From Phocaeicola plebeius DSM 17135 (GTDB lineage: Bacteria; Bacteroidota; Bacteroidia; Bacteroidales; Bacteroidaceae): DNA of 64,000 nucleotides. The position numbers were made by a program, and so were the translations under genes. Within the stretch, counting starts at the first letter, position 1. Every line of letters begins with the position of its first letter. The stretch spans positions 62,001 through 126,000 of the forward strand of contig NZ_DS990130.1 in NCBI RefSeq assembly GCF_000187895.1, read 5' to 3'. Below are positions 6,954 through 14,328 of the stretch, one piece after another. The notes under the pieces are model-generated. The model was not told the origin of the DNA, did not search any database, and worked only from the letters and a program-made list of their open reading frames with translations.

Positions 6954-8606
6954 ATGAACGAAACTAAAACATCGTGTGCGCCTGCTGATAGTAGGAATCT
7001 AACTTGGGACGGAATGGACTGGTCCAAGTGTGAAGCCTATGTCCGAAAGCTACAAGCGCGTATTGTAAAGGCTCAAAAGGAAGGCAGACATAACAAGGTG
7101 AAAGCCTTGCAGTGGATGCTGACCCACTCTTTTTACGCCAAGGCATTGGCGGTAAAGAGGGTTACTTCCAACAAAGGGAAGAAAACGTCTGGAGTAGATA
7201 AACAGCTTTGGGATTCTCCCAAGCGCAAGTACAAAGCAATCGGTGAACTGAAACGTCGTGGTTACAATCCGCAGCCGCTTCGTAGGGTTCACATCAAGAA
7301 AAAGAACGGTAAACTCCGACCGCTGGGAATACCGACAATGAAAGACAGGGCGATGCAGGCATTATATCTCATGGCATTGGAACCGATAGCCGAAACGACA
7401 GGCGACCGCTTTTCTTATGGTTTCCGCAAGAGACGCAGGACAATGGACGCTATCCGTCAGATTGATACGGTTCTAAACCGCCAGCATTCTCCCGAATGGA
7501 TTTTGGAGGGAGACATTAAAGGCTGCTTCGACCATATCAGCCACGACTGGCTTCTTAATCATATCCCTATGGATAAGACGATACTCAGAAAATGGCTGAA
7601 ATGTGGAGCTGTATTCAATGGCAAACTATTCCCGACAGAAGAGGGTACACCACAAGGAGGTATCATATCACCGACACTTGCAAATATAGCACTTGACGGA
7701 CTTCAACCACTCTTGGCTGAAAGATTCAAAAGATTATGGCGCAACAATAAGACATTCCACTACAAGGTAAACCTTATTCGTTATGCGGATGACTTTATAA
7801 TCACAGGTCGAGAAAAGGAGCTATTGGAAAACGAAGTCAAACCTATCGTGATAGAATTTCTCAAAGAAAGAGGGCTAACCTTATCCGAAGAGAAAACTAC
7901 CATTACGAACATATACGACGGTTTTGATTTCTTAGGTTTCAATGTGAGGAAGTTTGGCAAAAGGCTATACACATCCCCGTCCAAAGATGCACAGAAACGC
8001 TTCAGGGCAAAAATCGGTGACATCGTTAAAGGACATAAAATGTGTAAGCAGGAATCGCTGATACGAATGCTTAATCCTGTAATCACAGGTTGGGGCAACT
8101 ATTACCGATATGGTGCATCAACCGATGCTTTTCATGGTTGTGACAATCACATTTACAATCTCACGAAGAAATGGGCTTTACGTCGCCATCCAAAGAAACG
8201 CAAGTCTTGGGTTGCAGACAAATATTGGCATGAAATTCGGGGGCGTAAATGGACGTTTGCATGGAAATATGAAACCAAGAGCAAGAAAGTGAACTACCTG
8301 ACCCTTAAAAGGTTGTCGGATATACATTATACTCCGTACAAGCAAATCAAAGGTGAGGCAAACCCTTTCGACCCGGAATACGATGATTATTTCTTTCAGC
8401 GAAAGGAGCAACAAATGCTGGAATCTCTCAAGGGACGTAAGTCTCTCTTATATTTATGGAACAAGCAGAACCGGATTTGTCCGTTATGTGGCAAGGAAAT
8501 AGATTGTACAAAAGCATGGAACGTCAACGAAATATCTGTTGGTGGTTCGATTGTACGGCAACTTGTCCACAACAACTGCTACAAGCGAAATAAACGAAAA
8601 TGTTGA
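6954..8606 (+). CDS. ltrA: Group II intron reverse transcriptase/maturase
   Basis: The 550-residue protein has the group II RT order: an N-terminal RT0 region, fingers with LRPLGIPTMKDRAMQALY, GTPQGGIISP, the catalytic YADD box near residue 278 (LIRYADDFIITG), a maturase X domain (GWGNYYRYG) and a C-terminal zinc/HNH-type segment starting CPLCGKEI near residue 508. It helps the intron RNA to splice and copies it into new sites. A strong ribosome-binding site (AAAGGAGGAAAG) precedes the ATG. In the HNH segment the expected His-His after the Trp is Asn-Glu (WNVNEI) and the final His is Tyr (HNNCY), so DNA second-strand cleavage may be lost. Confidence 0.92.
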   Translation: MNETKTSCAPADSRNLTWDGMDWSKCEAYVRKLQARIVKAQKEGRHNKVKALQWMLTHSFYAKALAVKRVTSNKGKKTSGVDKQLWDSPKRKYKAIGELKRRGYNPQPLRRVHIKKKNGKLRPLGIPTMKDRAMQALYLMALEPIAETTGDRFSYGFRKRRRTMDAIRQIDTVLNRQHSPEWILEGDIKGCFDHISHDWLLNHIPMDKTILRKWLKCGAVFNGKLFPTEEGTPQGGIISPTLANIALDGLQPLLAERFKRLWRNNKTFHYKVNLIRYADDFIITGREKELLENEVKPIVIEFLKERGLTLSEEKTTITNIYDGFDFLGFNVRKFGKRLYTSPSKDAQKRFRAKIGDIVKGHKMCKQESLIRMLNPVITGWGNYYRYGASTDAFHGCDNHIYNLTKKWALRRHPKKRKSWVADKYWHEIRGRKWTFAWKYETKSKKVNYLTLKRLSDIHYTPYKQIKGEANPFDPEYDDYFFQRKEQQMLESLKGRKSLLYLWNKQNRICPLCGKEIDCTKAWNVNEISVGGSIVRQLVHNNCYKRNKRKC

Positions 8607-8652
8607 AAGTATGAGCCGATTTCTAACAACAAATAGAAATATTGAGTTGCTT

Positions 8653-8686
8653 GAGCCGTATGAGGGGAAACTCTCATGTACGGTTC
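8653..8686 (+). ncRNA. Group II intron domain V
   Basis: This is a 34-nt hairpin with the AGC catalytic triad at 8654-8656, complementary ends (GAGCCGTA with TACGGTTC) and a GAAA-type loop within TGAGGGGAAACTCTCA. It is the catalytic core of the intron ribozyme, 47 bases after the maturase stop codon. Its integrity suggests that the intron can splice. Confidence 0.88.
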
Positions 8687-8727
8687 TTAGGGGAGAAGGG
8701 GGCAGCAATGCCCTTGACTTACCCGAT

Positions 8728-9846
8728 ATTGAAAAACAGGGTGACTTCTTTGTAGAGTCTCCTATTATCCTTTTGGCAGCTATAATCTGGTATTTGAAAA
8801 TATACAAAAATGGTATCTATTGCAGCTTCCCTCATGCCGTGGAACTGCTGAACAAACCTTATTCTGATTTGTTTACCATATTGACTTCCTATCCGGAACT
8901 GGAGAACTACCTTTCTCCTTTCATGGATGCCTGGAAGGGTGGGGCACAAGACCAGCTTCAGGGCCAGATAGCTTCGGCGAAAATTCCGCTTACCAGAATG
9001 ATTTCTCCACAACTGTACTGGGTCATGACAGGCAATGATTTTTCTCTGGACATCAATAATCCGAAGGAACCTAAAATCCTTTGTGTGGGCAATAATCCGG
9101 ACCGACAGAACATCTATTCCGCAGCGCTCGGACTGTATAATTCCAGAATCGTCAAACTGATAAACAAGAAAGGGCAGCTTAAAAGCACGGTCATTATAGA
9201 CGAGCTTCCTACCATCTATTTCCGAGGACTGGACAACCTGATTGCAACGGCACGTTCCAACAAGGTGGCGGTCTGTCTGGGATTCCAGGACTTCAGCCAG
9301 CTTAACCGTGACTACGGTGAAAAGGAAAGCAAGGTGATTCAAAATACAGTCGGCAACATATTCAGCGGTCAGGTGGTCGGCGAAACGGCCAAGACACTTT
9401 CCGAACGCTTCGGAAAGATTTTGCAGAAACGGCAGTCCATATCCATCAACCGTCAGGATGTCTCTACATCTATCAACACCCAGCTGGACTCACTGATTCC
9501 AGCATCCAAAATTTCCAACCTCTCACAGGGTACGTTTGTCGGTTCCGTATCGGATAATTTCGGTGAGAAAATCGACCAAAAGATTTTCCATGCGGAAATT
9601 ATCGTGGACCATGCCAAAGTAAGTGCGGAAGAAAAGGCTTATAAAAAAATCCCGGTTATCAACAGGTTCAAGGACAGTGAAGGAAATGACATCATGCTCC
9701 AACAGATACAGCGCAATTATGACCAGATAAAGGCGGATGCACAGGCTATCATCAACGATGAGATGGAACGTATCAAGAGCGACCCGGAACTATGTGAACG
9801 GCTGGGAATAGAAAGTGCAGAAGAGGAGAAAAGAAAAGCTGAATAG
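8728..9846 (+). CDS. mobC: MobC coupling protein, exon 2
   Basis: The last 372 codons of the TraG/VirD4-like coupling ATPase begin at IEKQGDFFVESP. The Walker B motif is visible in TVIIDELPTIYF. Typical TraG-family stretches follow (LDNLIATARSNKVAVCLGFQDFSQL; TVGNIFSGQVVGETAKTL). The frame is open 189 bases further upstream, but that part is intron domain V/VI sequence. Its product needs splicing of the intron at 6312-8727. The exon is intact to its stop codon and shows no decay, which argues that the intron splices in vivo. Confidence 0.88.
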   Translation: MEKQGDFFVESPIILLAAIIWYLKIYKNGIYCSFPHAVELLNKPYSDLFTILTSYPELENYLSPFMDAWKGGAQDQLQGQIASAKIPLTRMISPQLYWVMTGNDFSLDINNPKEPKILCVGNNPDRQNIYSAALGLYNSRIVKLINKKGQLKSTVIIDELPTIYFRGLDNLIATARSNKVAVCLGFQDFSQLNRDYGEKESKVIQNTVGNIFSGQVVGETAKTLSERFGKILQKRQSISINRQDVSTSINTQLDSLIPASKISNLSQGTFVGSVSDNFGEKIDQKIFHAEIIVDHAKVSAEEKAYKKIPVINRFKDSEGNDIMLQQIQRNYDQIKADAQAIINDEMERIKSDPELCERLGIESAEEEKRKAE

Positions 9847-9876
9847 ATACAGAATGACAAATAAATCCTGAATCAG

Positions 9877-9907
9877 TTTGATTTTCAGGGAACATTCCTT
9901 ATCTTTG
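9877..9907 (+). promoter_or_regulatory. Strong consensus promoter upstream of structured leader
   Basis: TTTG (9877-9880), a 19-base spacer and TATCTTTG (9900-9907) match the Bacteroides consensus in both boxes and spacing. Transcription is expected from about 9914. That leaves a leader of roughly 225 bases before the ATG at 10141. Confidence 0.75.
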
Positions 9908-9978
9908 AAATTGAAATAGAACATAACGGCGGATTACGGGATGTTTCCGTCGATTATATACATAAGTCGCAAGATGTC

Positions 9979-10097
9979 TCGAACAGGAATCTGACAAATT
10001 CAAAAACACGGAGGCTATTGCGTGAGGCTTATGCTATACCTTATAGCGTGAGCCCATGCGAGTTTCTGTGTTGGGCTTTGTCAGAGCCTCTGTTCGA
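9979..10097 (+). ncRNA. Highly structured mRNA leader (possible riboswitch/attenuator)
   Basis: Nested perfect pairings: TCGAACAG (9979-9986) with CTGTTCGA (10090-10097); TCTGACAAA (9990-9998) with TTTGTCAGA (10077-10085); AACAC (10005-10009) with GTGTT (10068-10072); and an inner hairpin, GGCT (10026-10029) plus GCTATA (10033-10038) with TATAGC (10042-10047) plus AGCC (10051-10054). In addition CCCATGC (10053-10059) is fully complementary to GCATGGG (10103-10109), which lies inside the following terminator. The layout promoter, folded domain, competing pairing, terminator, gene is that of a transcription attenuator. I do not recognise a known riboswitch class. Confidence 0.6.
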
Positions 10098-10100
10098 AAT

Positions 10101-10127
10101 AAGCATGGGTTTCATGCTTTTATTTTT
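10101..10127 (+). terminator. Intrinsic terminator in the leader
   Basis: AAGCATG (10101-10107), loop GGTTT and CATGCTT (10113-10119) are followed by TTATTTTT. It lies 14 bases before the ATG at 10141, so it controls read-through into that gene. Its left arm overlaps GCATGGG, which can instead pair with 10053-10059. Confidence 0.7.
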
Positions 10128-10140
10128 AACAAGCAGAGGT

Positions 10141-10554
10141 ATGGCAAAAGTACAGATTATTATGCCCGTCACATTGGACGGATTTCTACCGGATAAAAAT
10201 GAGGAACTGATGGAATGGCTCAGGACAGACCGGAACGGTTTCCCTTATTGGGAAGAGCGGGCTACATTTAACATGTATCCGCATTACGGTATGCTTGATT
10301 TGATGGATGCCAAGGAAAGACATGAAAAAGACTGCACATTTTTCATGAAGGTAGAAGATGAAAAAAGTGCAGAATATGTGGGTGGTGTATTTCTCTTCCG
10401 ACTCGCAGATGAACTGGTCATTTACCTGCTTCCAATATCATACAAAAGCGGGAAAAACATAACCGGAAAGATTCAATTCGGACAATGGACTTTGCGTGAG
10501 TCCAAAACATTCCGAAACAATGTATGCAGACTGGTATACCGCCTTAAAGAATAA
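10141..10554 (+). CDS. Dihydrofolate reductase/RibD-like N-terminal domain protein
   Basis: The 137-residue protein begins MAKVQIIMPVTLDGFLPDKN, which resembles the first strand and loop of bacterial DHFR-like/RibD C-terminal reductases. The rest shows no clear nucleotide-binding motif, and the protein is shorter than a full DHFR. An upstream in-frame extension to 10018 would be translated from the folded leader and is unlikely. I place the start at 10141, after the leader terminator. Genes of this type follow mobC in related Bacteroides elements, but their role is unknown. Expression is probably controlled by the attenuator-like leader. Confidence 0.6.
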   Translation: MAKVQIIMPVTLDGFLPDKNEELMEWLRTDRNGFPYWEERATFNMYPHYGMLDLMDAKERHEKDCTFFMKVEDEKSAEYVGGVFLFRLADELVIYLLPISYKSGKNITGKIQFGQWTLRESKTFRNNVCRLVYRLKE

Positions 10555-10557
10555 AGA

Positions 10558-11841
10558 TTACTTCAGACCAAGTTTCTTCATTTTCTTGTACAGGGCTGTA
10601 CGACTGCAACCGAGTTCCACTGCTGTCTTGCTGACATTACCATGATTTTTCTCAAGCAGGTTTCGTATCTTTTCCTTTTCCTGAATGATACGAATATCCG
10701 GATTGTCACTACAATCTACATTGTCCAGTCCCAAGTCACAAACATCCAATAATACATTATCCGCAACAATTACCGCACGTTTGATTTTTGCGTTCAATTC
10801 CCGCACATTACCAGGCCAGTCATATCCCAGCATGCATGCTTTCGCTTCTTCGGTAAATCCCTCATTCTTGACACGGATTCTACAGGAATGTTCTCTTCTG
10901 AAGAATTCGGCAAGCGGAAGAATATCGTCTTTGCAATCTTTTAATGGCGGTTGAACAATTTCGAGTTCTGCAAGGCGATAATACAAATCCTCACGAAAGC
11001 GACCTTCCTCCACCGCTTTTTTCATATCCTCATTGGTAGCAGAAATGATACGTACATCCGTATGTTTCACTTTATCACTTCCTACCGGATTAAACTCCTT
11101 TTCCTGAAGGACACGTAGAAGAAGAATCTGCATGGAATACGGCATATTACCAACTTCATCCAGGAATAAGGTTCCTCCATTGGCCGTCTCAAAATGTCCT
11201 TTCCTATCAGCAACAGCTCCTGTAAAAGCTCCTTTGACTACACCGAAAAATTCAGAAGCCTGCAAATCGTTAGGTATACTTCCACAATTGACGGCAACGA
11301 ATGGTTTGTCACGTCTGTCACTATAACGGTGTATCATCTGGGCTATCACCTCTTTACCGCTTCCACTCGAACCAAATATCATAACAGAAAGATCCGACGG
11401 TGCCACACGACGAGCCAGTGAAGCGGATTTTCTTGCTGCTTCACTGGTACGTTCAACAAAAGAACATTCTTTACGTACAATAACAGGTTGTTTAAGCATG
11501 CTATGTACTAATTCTATCAGTTGCTCTTGATGAACAGGCTTTTGCAAATAATCCTTAGCACCGAGCTTGATGGCACGGACCGCATCCGTGATACAGGCAT
11601 AATCTGTCATGACAATAAATGGAACTTCCACATTAGAACGCATCATCCATTCCAGAAGGCTGATACCATTTCCTTCCGGCAGACGTACGTCTCCCAACAC
11701 AAGATTGATTTCGTTTTTCTTCAGAATACTACGTGCTCCGGGCTCGTCCATTGCGGTTAGAACTTCGTAACCGGCTTTTTGCAACCATTTTTCAATCATA
11801 CCGCAGAGTATCATATTATCTTCAACTATGAGGATTTTCAT
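10558..11841 (-). CDS. rteB: RteB-like sigma-54-type response regulator
   Basis: The 427-residue protein has three parts: a receiver domain (residues 1-115, phospho-acceptor Asp51), an AAA+ activator domain with Walker A GSSGSGKE (157-164) and the GAFTGA loop (204-209), and a C-terminal Fis-type helix-turn-helix (NVSKTAVELGCSRTALYKKMKKLG). This is the NtrC family. In CTnDOT the homologous RteB, activated by RteA, switches on rteC and hence excision and transfer. It overlaps the upstream rteA part by 20 bases, so the two are translationally coupled. It converges with the DHFR-like gene, leaving only 3 bases between the stop codons. Confidence 0.85.
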   Translation of the reverse strand: MKILIVEDNMILCGMIEKWLQKAGYEVLTAMDEPGARSILKKNEINLVLGDVRLPEGNGISLLEWMMRSNVEVPFIVMTDYACITDAVRAIKLGAKDYLQKPVHQEQLIELVHSMLKQPVIVRKECSFVERTSEAARKSASLARRVAPSDLSVMIFGSSGSGKEVIAQMIHRYSDRRDKPFVAVNCGSIPNDLQASEFFGVVKGAFTGAVADRKGHFETANGGTLFLDEVGNMPYSMQILLLRVLQEKEFNPVGSDKVKHTDVRIISATNEDMKKAVEEGRFREDLYYRLAELEIVQPPLKDCKDDILPLAEFFRREHSCRIRVKNEGFTEEAKACMLGYDWPGNVRELNAKIKRAVIVADNVLLDVCDLGLDNVDCSDNPDIRIIQEKEKIRNLLEKNHGNVSKTAVELGCSRTALYKKMKKLGLK

Positions 11842-12661
11842 ATTTCTTCAGTTCCTTTTTTGTTTCTTCTATTAATTTTTTAAGCCACTCCATGATTTGT
11901 ATTGCATGTTCATGAACAGTTTCGTTTTGGCTATCACTGTCATGCAATATTCTTTGAAAATCACGTAAAATATTATCTTTCTCGAGCATTTCCCATACAG
12001 GCATCATCCGGTGTATTATTTTTCTCATGGTCTCACGGTCGGTTATCCTGTCAGCAGATTCCATCTCCTCCAGTTCTTTTTCAGATTCCATAACAACGAG
12101 AGAAAGCATATGACTATAATCATCCGTATTCTCCAGTAAACTGGAAAAATCAAAATCTCCGGAAACTGAAACTTGTGTACGAGATACAATGGTGGATAAA
12201 AAAGCGAGCAGTCCGTGGATATTGAACGGTTTATGAATACAGCCTGCAAATCCTTCTTTTTCATAAATTCCGGAATTTCCATCACCACGGGCAGTCATGA
12301 CTGCTACTGGAACAGTTCTAAAATTGCCGATGTCCGAATTGCGAAGCAATCTTAACAAACAGAATCCGTCAGTATCAGGCATTTGTACATCTGTCAAGAC
12401 CAAATCATATTCAGAATTTTCAAGAGCGGCCACTACTTCACGTGCATTCTTACAGGTTTTACAGGATATACCTTTGCGCCCGAGCATATCTTCTGCTATT
12501 TTCAGTTGTATAGGATCATCGTCCACTACAAGAACATTCTTAGGCAATATAGTTATTGTATTATGGTCCGATTTGTCTTCCTCAACTAACTCATCCGTTT
12601 CAGGCAAAGGAAGTTCCAGCCTGAATACGCTTCCTTTACCGAGTGTACTTTCCACATCCAT
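11822..12661 (-). CDS. rteA: RteA-like C-terminal half: receiver plus HPt-like domain (split by frameshift)
   Basis: The 279-residue frame starts MDVESTLGKGSVFRLELP, the normal end of a histidine-kinase ATPase domain. It continues with a receiver domain (residues 41-155, phospho-acceptor Asp91 in VLTDVQMPD, Lys144) and a C-terminal helical part with a candidate phosphotransfer His217 (KIIHRMMPVWEML). It is the natural continuation of the kinase at 12586-14148 in another frame. The shift lies at a run of four A (about 12660); five A would join the frames. The local ATG could allow separate translation. I regard it as the second half of a broken hybrid kinase. Confidence 0.75.
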   Translation of the reverse strand: MDVESTLGKGSVFRLELPLPETDELVEEDKSDHNTITILPKNVLVVDDDPIQLKIAEDMLGRKGISCKTCKNAREVVAALENSEYDLVLTDVQMPDTDGFCLLRLLRNSDIGNFRTVPVAVMTARGDGNSGIYEKEGFAGCIHKPFNIHGLLAFLSTIVSRTQVSVSGDFDFSSLLENTDDYSHMLSLVVMESEKELEEMESADRITDRETMRKIIHRMMPVWEMLEKDNILRDFQRILHDSDSQNETVHEHAIQIMEWLKKLIEETKKELKKYENPHS

Positions 12662-14148
12662 TTTCCTTCCAAAACCTTAATTAATCCTTTGGTAAGAAAA
12701 AGTCCCAAACCAAAACCTTCAGAATTGACATCCTGTGCGGCACGCTCAAATGGAGCAAATATTCTTTTCATTGTTTCCTCGTCCATCCCTATACCGGTAT
12801 CTCTAATTTCAATCCGAAGTTTTCCCTCTGAATATTCAGTATGAAAATTGACGTTTCCTCTGGAAGTAAATTTGATAGCGTTTGTAAGTAGATTGGCCAG
12901 TACCTGTTCGAGTTTGTCCGCATCACCTTTTACAGTTACATTTAATCCTTTGTGTTCAGAATATAAAATAAGACCTTTTGAAGTCGCTTTACGAGAAAAC
13001 TCATCTGAAATTCGTTTTAAAAAACGGTTAAGATAAAAAGGTATATCATTATGTAAATCTCCAGCTTCATTAATACGGTAAGCATCCATCAGATTATTGA
13101 CCAAATGCAAGACGTGCTGGCAAGAATGGCGGATGTCATCTAAATATATTTCACGCTTTTTCTTCTCTCGCGTTTCCGATACTAGATCGGCACAGTTATG
13201 GATATTACCAAGTGGGCCTCTAATATCATGTGAAACTGTCAGGATGATTTTCTTGCGCATATCAAGCAAATTCTCGTTTTCCTGAATAGCTTGTTGTAAT
13301 TTGGCTTTAATTATTTCTTCTTTACGTAAATCTGATTGTATAATTAAAAATGAAATTAATATTATAAAAACCGCAATACTCATCATTACGATAAATAATC
13401 GGAAGGATTCTTGTTTGACTTCTGTTACCTCTGAGTTTCGTTCTGTAAATGACAACTGTACCTGATTATCTAAAAACGATACAAAATCATATAACTTCTG
13501 ATTTAACATCCTATTATGCAAACGCAGGCTATCCACATAGGTTTCAATCTGATTGTTTCGCAAATCTCTGGCAGAAACCAATCTATTATTAAAATCTTGT
13601 ATTTCATTAGTAATATAGGGAACTTGTATCTTTTCCTTCTTTCCAAATAATCCGGCAATTCCTTTCTTTTTCTGAGTTATTGTCTTCACTTTTACTGTTT
13701 GAGTAGCTATTATAGGCAATTCATTAGTAAGAATACTATCAGATTTATTCGCAAATTGGATTGCTTTCATTATTCGAAACAAGTACATTTCTTTCGTTCT
13801 AAGCAATCCCCGTAAAGAATCAATTTGAACCGGACATAAAAAATCACCACTCCTTAATTTAATTTCAAGTAAAACACTATCTGTTTTAAAAAGGTGATTA
13901 TGAAATATGTTATAATCAGACTCATCCCATGCTATAACCGATTCACCTAAAGTTGCCAACTTAGTAATATACAAATGAACTTTATTGGAATTCTCATAAG
14001 CTTCATTAATTTGAATTATCAGATTCTTAAGTTCTTTTAACCGACAACGTTCATTTATCATCGCAGTAACCATACTTATGACTATAAATCCAGTAATAAA
14101 ATATCCAATAAATAGTCTTTTACGCAATAATGAAGTCATCAGGAACAT
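12586..14148 (-). CDS. rteA: RteA-like sensor histidine kinase, N-terminal part (frameshifted)
   Basis: Visible parts are a first membrane helix (about residues 12-31), a periplasmic sensor region (32-248), a second membrane helix (249-270), the H-box with His307 (TVSHDIRGPLGN), and HATPase motifs (NLLTNAIKFT, DTGIGMDEE, GFGLGLFLTKGL). After VLEGK the frame runs into about 24 unrelated residues (WMWKVHS...), whereas the expected MDVESTLGKGSV is in the -1 frame. A full-length RteA carries kinase, receiver and phosphotransfer domains in one chain, so this gene is disrupted by a one-base loss in an A-run or by a sequencing error. In CTnDOT, RteA senses the signal that leads to transfer. Confidence 0.75.
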   Translation of the reverse strand: MFLMTSLLRKRLFIGYFITGFIVISMVTAMINERCRLKELKNLIIQINEAYENSNKVHLYITKLATLGESVIAWDESDYNIFHNHLFKTDSVLLEIKLRSGDFLCPVQIDSLRGLLRTKEMYLFRIMKAIQFANKSDSILTNELPIIATQTVKVKTITQKKKGIAGLFGKKEKIQVPYITNEIQDFNNRLVSARDLRNNQIETYVDSLRLHNRMLNQKLYDFVSFLDNQVQLSFTERNSEVTEVKQESFRLFIVMMSIAVFIILISFLIIQSDLRKEEIIKAKLQQAIQENENLLDMRKKIILTVSHDIRGPLGNIHNCADLVSETREKKKREIYLDDIRHSCQHVLHLVNNLMDAYRINEAGDLHNDIPFYLNRFLKRISDEFSRKATSKGLILYSEHKGLNVTVKGDADKLEQVLANLLTNAIKFTSRGNVNFHTEYSEGKLRIEIRDTGIGMDEETMKRIFAPFERAAQDVNSEGFGLGLFLTKGLIKVLEGKWMWKVHSVKEAYSGWNFLCLKRMS

Positions 14149-14235
14149 TCTATTGATTTTTTGACATCATAATTTTATATATTTAACTAGTCATAGTATA
14201 TATCATTCTCAAATATTTATTTCAAATTCAAGCAA

Positions 14236-14296
14236 TAAAAAAGCACTTCATATTACAACTGAAACTCATTAATGAAAAAGTTGAATATATGAAGTG
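14236..14296 (-). terminator. Terminator after the GH2-GH117-GH16 operon
   Basis: CACTTCATAT (14244-14253) pairs perfectly with ATATGAAGTG (14287-14296). Inside it CAACT (14256-14260) pairs with AGTTG (14279-14283). On the minus strand the hairpin is followed by a T-rich tract. It lies 33 bases after the stop codon of the GH16 gene and separates the cargo from rteA. Confidence 0.75.
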
Positions 14297-14328
14297 TTTA
14301 TTAAATTACGATATAAACTATAAAAATC

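Larger units (their letters stand above)
6312..8727 (+). mobile_element. Group II intron inserted in mobC
   Basis: The element begins with the group II 5' consensus GTGTG (6312-6316). It contains a maturase/reverse transcriptase gene, a 34-nt domain V at 8653-8686 and a domain VI with a bulged A region (CTTGACTTAC), and ends ...ACCCGAT at 8727. The boundaries fall exactly between codons. Splicing joins TGG (Trp306) to ATT GAA AAA, giving the family-typical sequence NKTWIEKQGDFFVES. It lies in the sense orientation, so splicing restores a full coupling protein. The 640 bases before the maturase gene are the structured domain I-III RNA and hold no other gene. Confidence 0.9.

Noticed and set aside
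10018..10140. N-terminal extension of the DHFR-like protein
   Set aside because: It would be read from the folded leader and through the terminator hairpin; the conserved part starts at the ATG at 10141.
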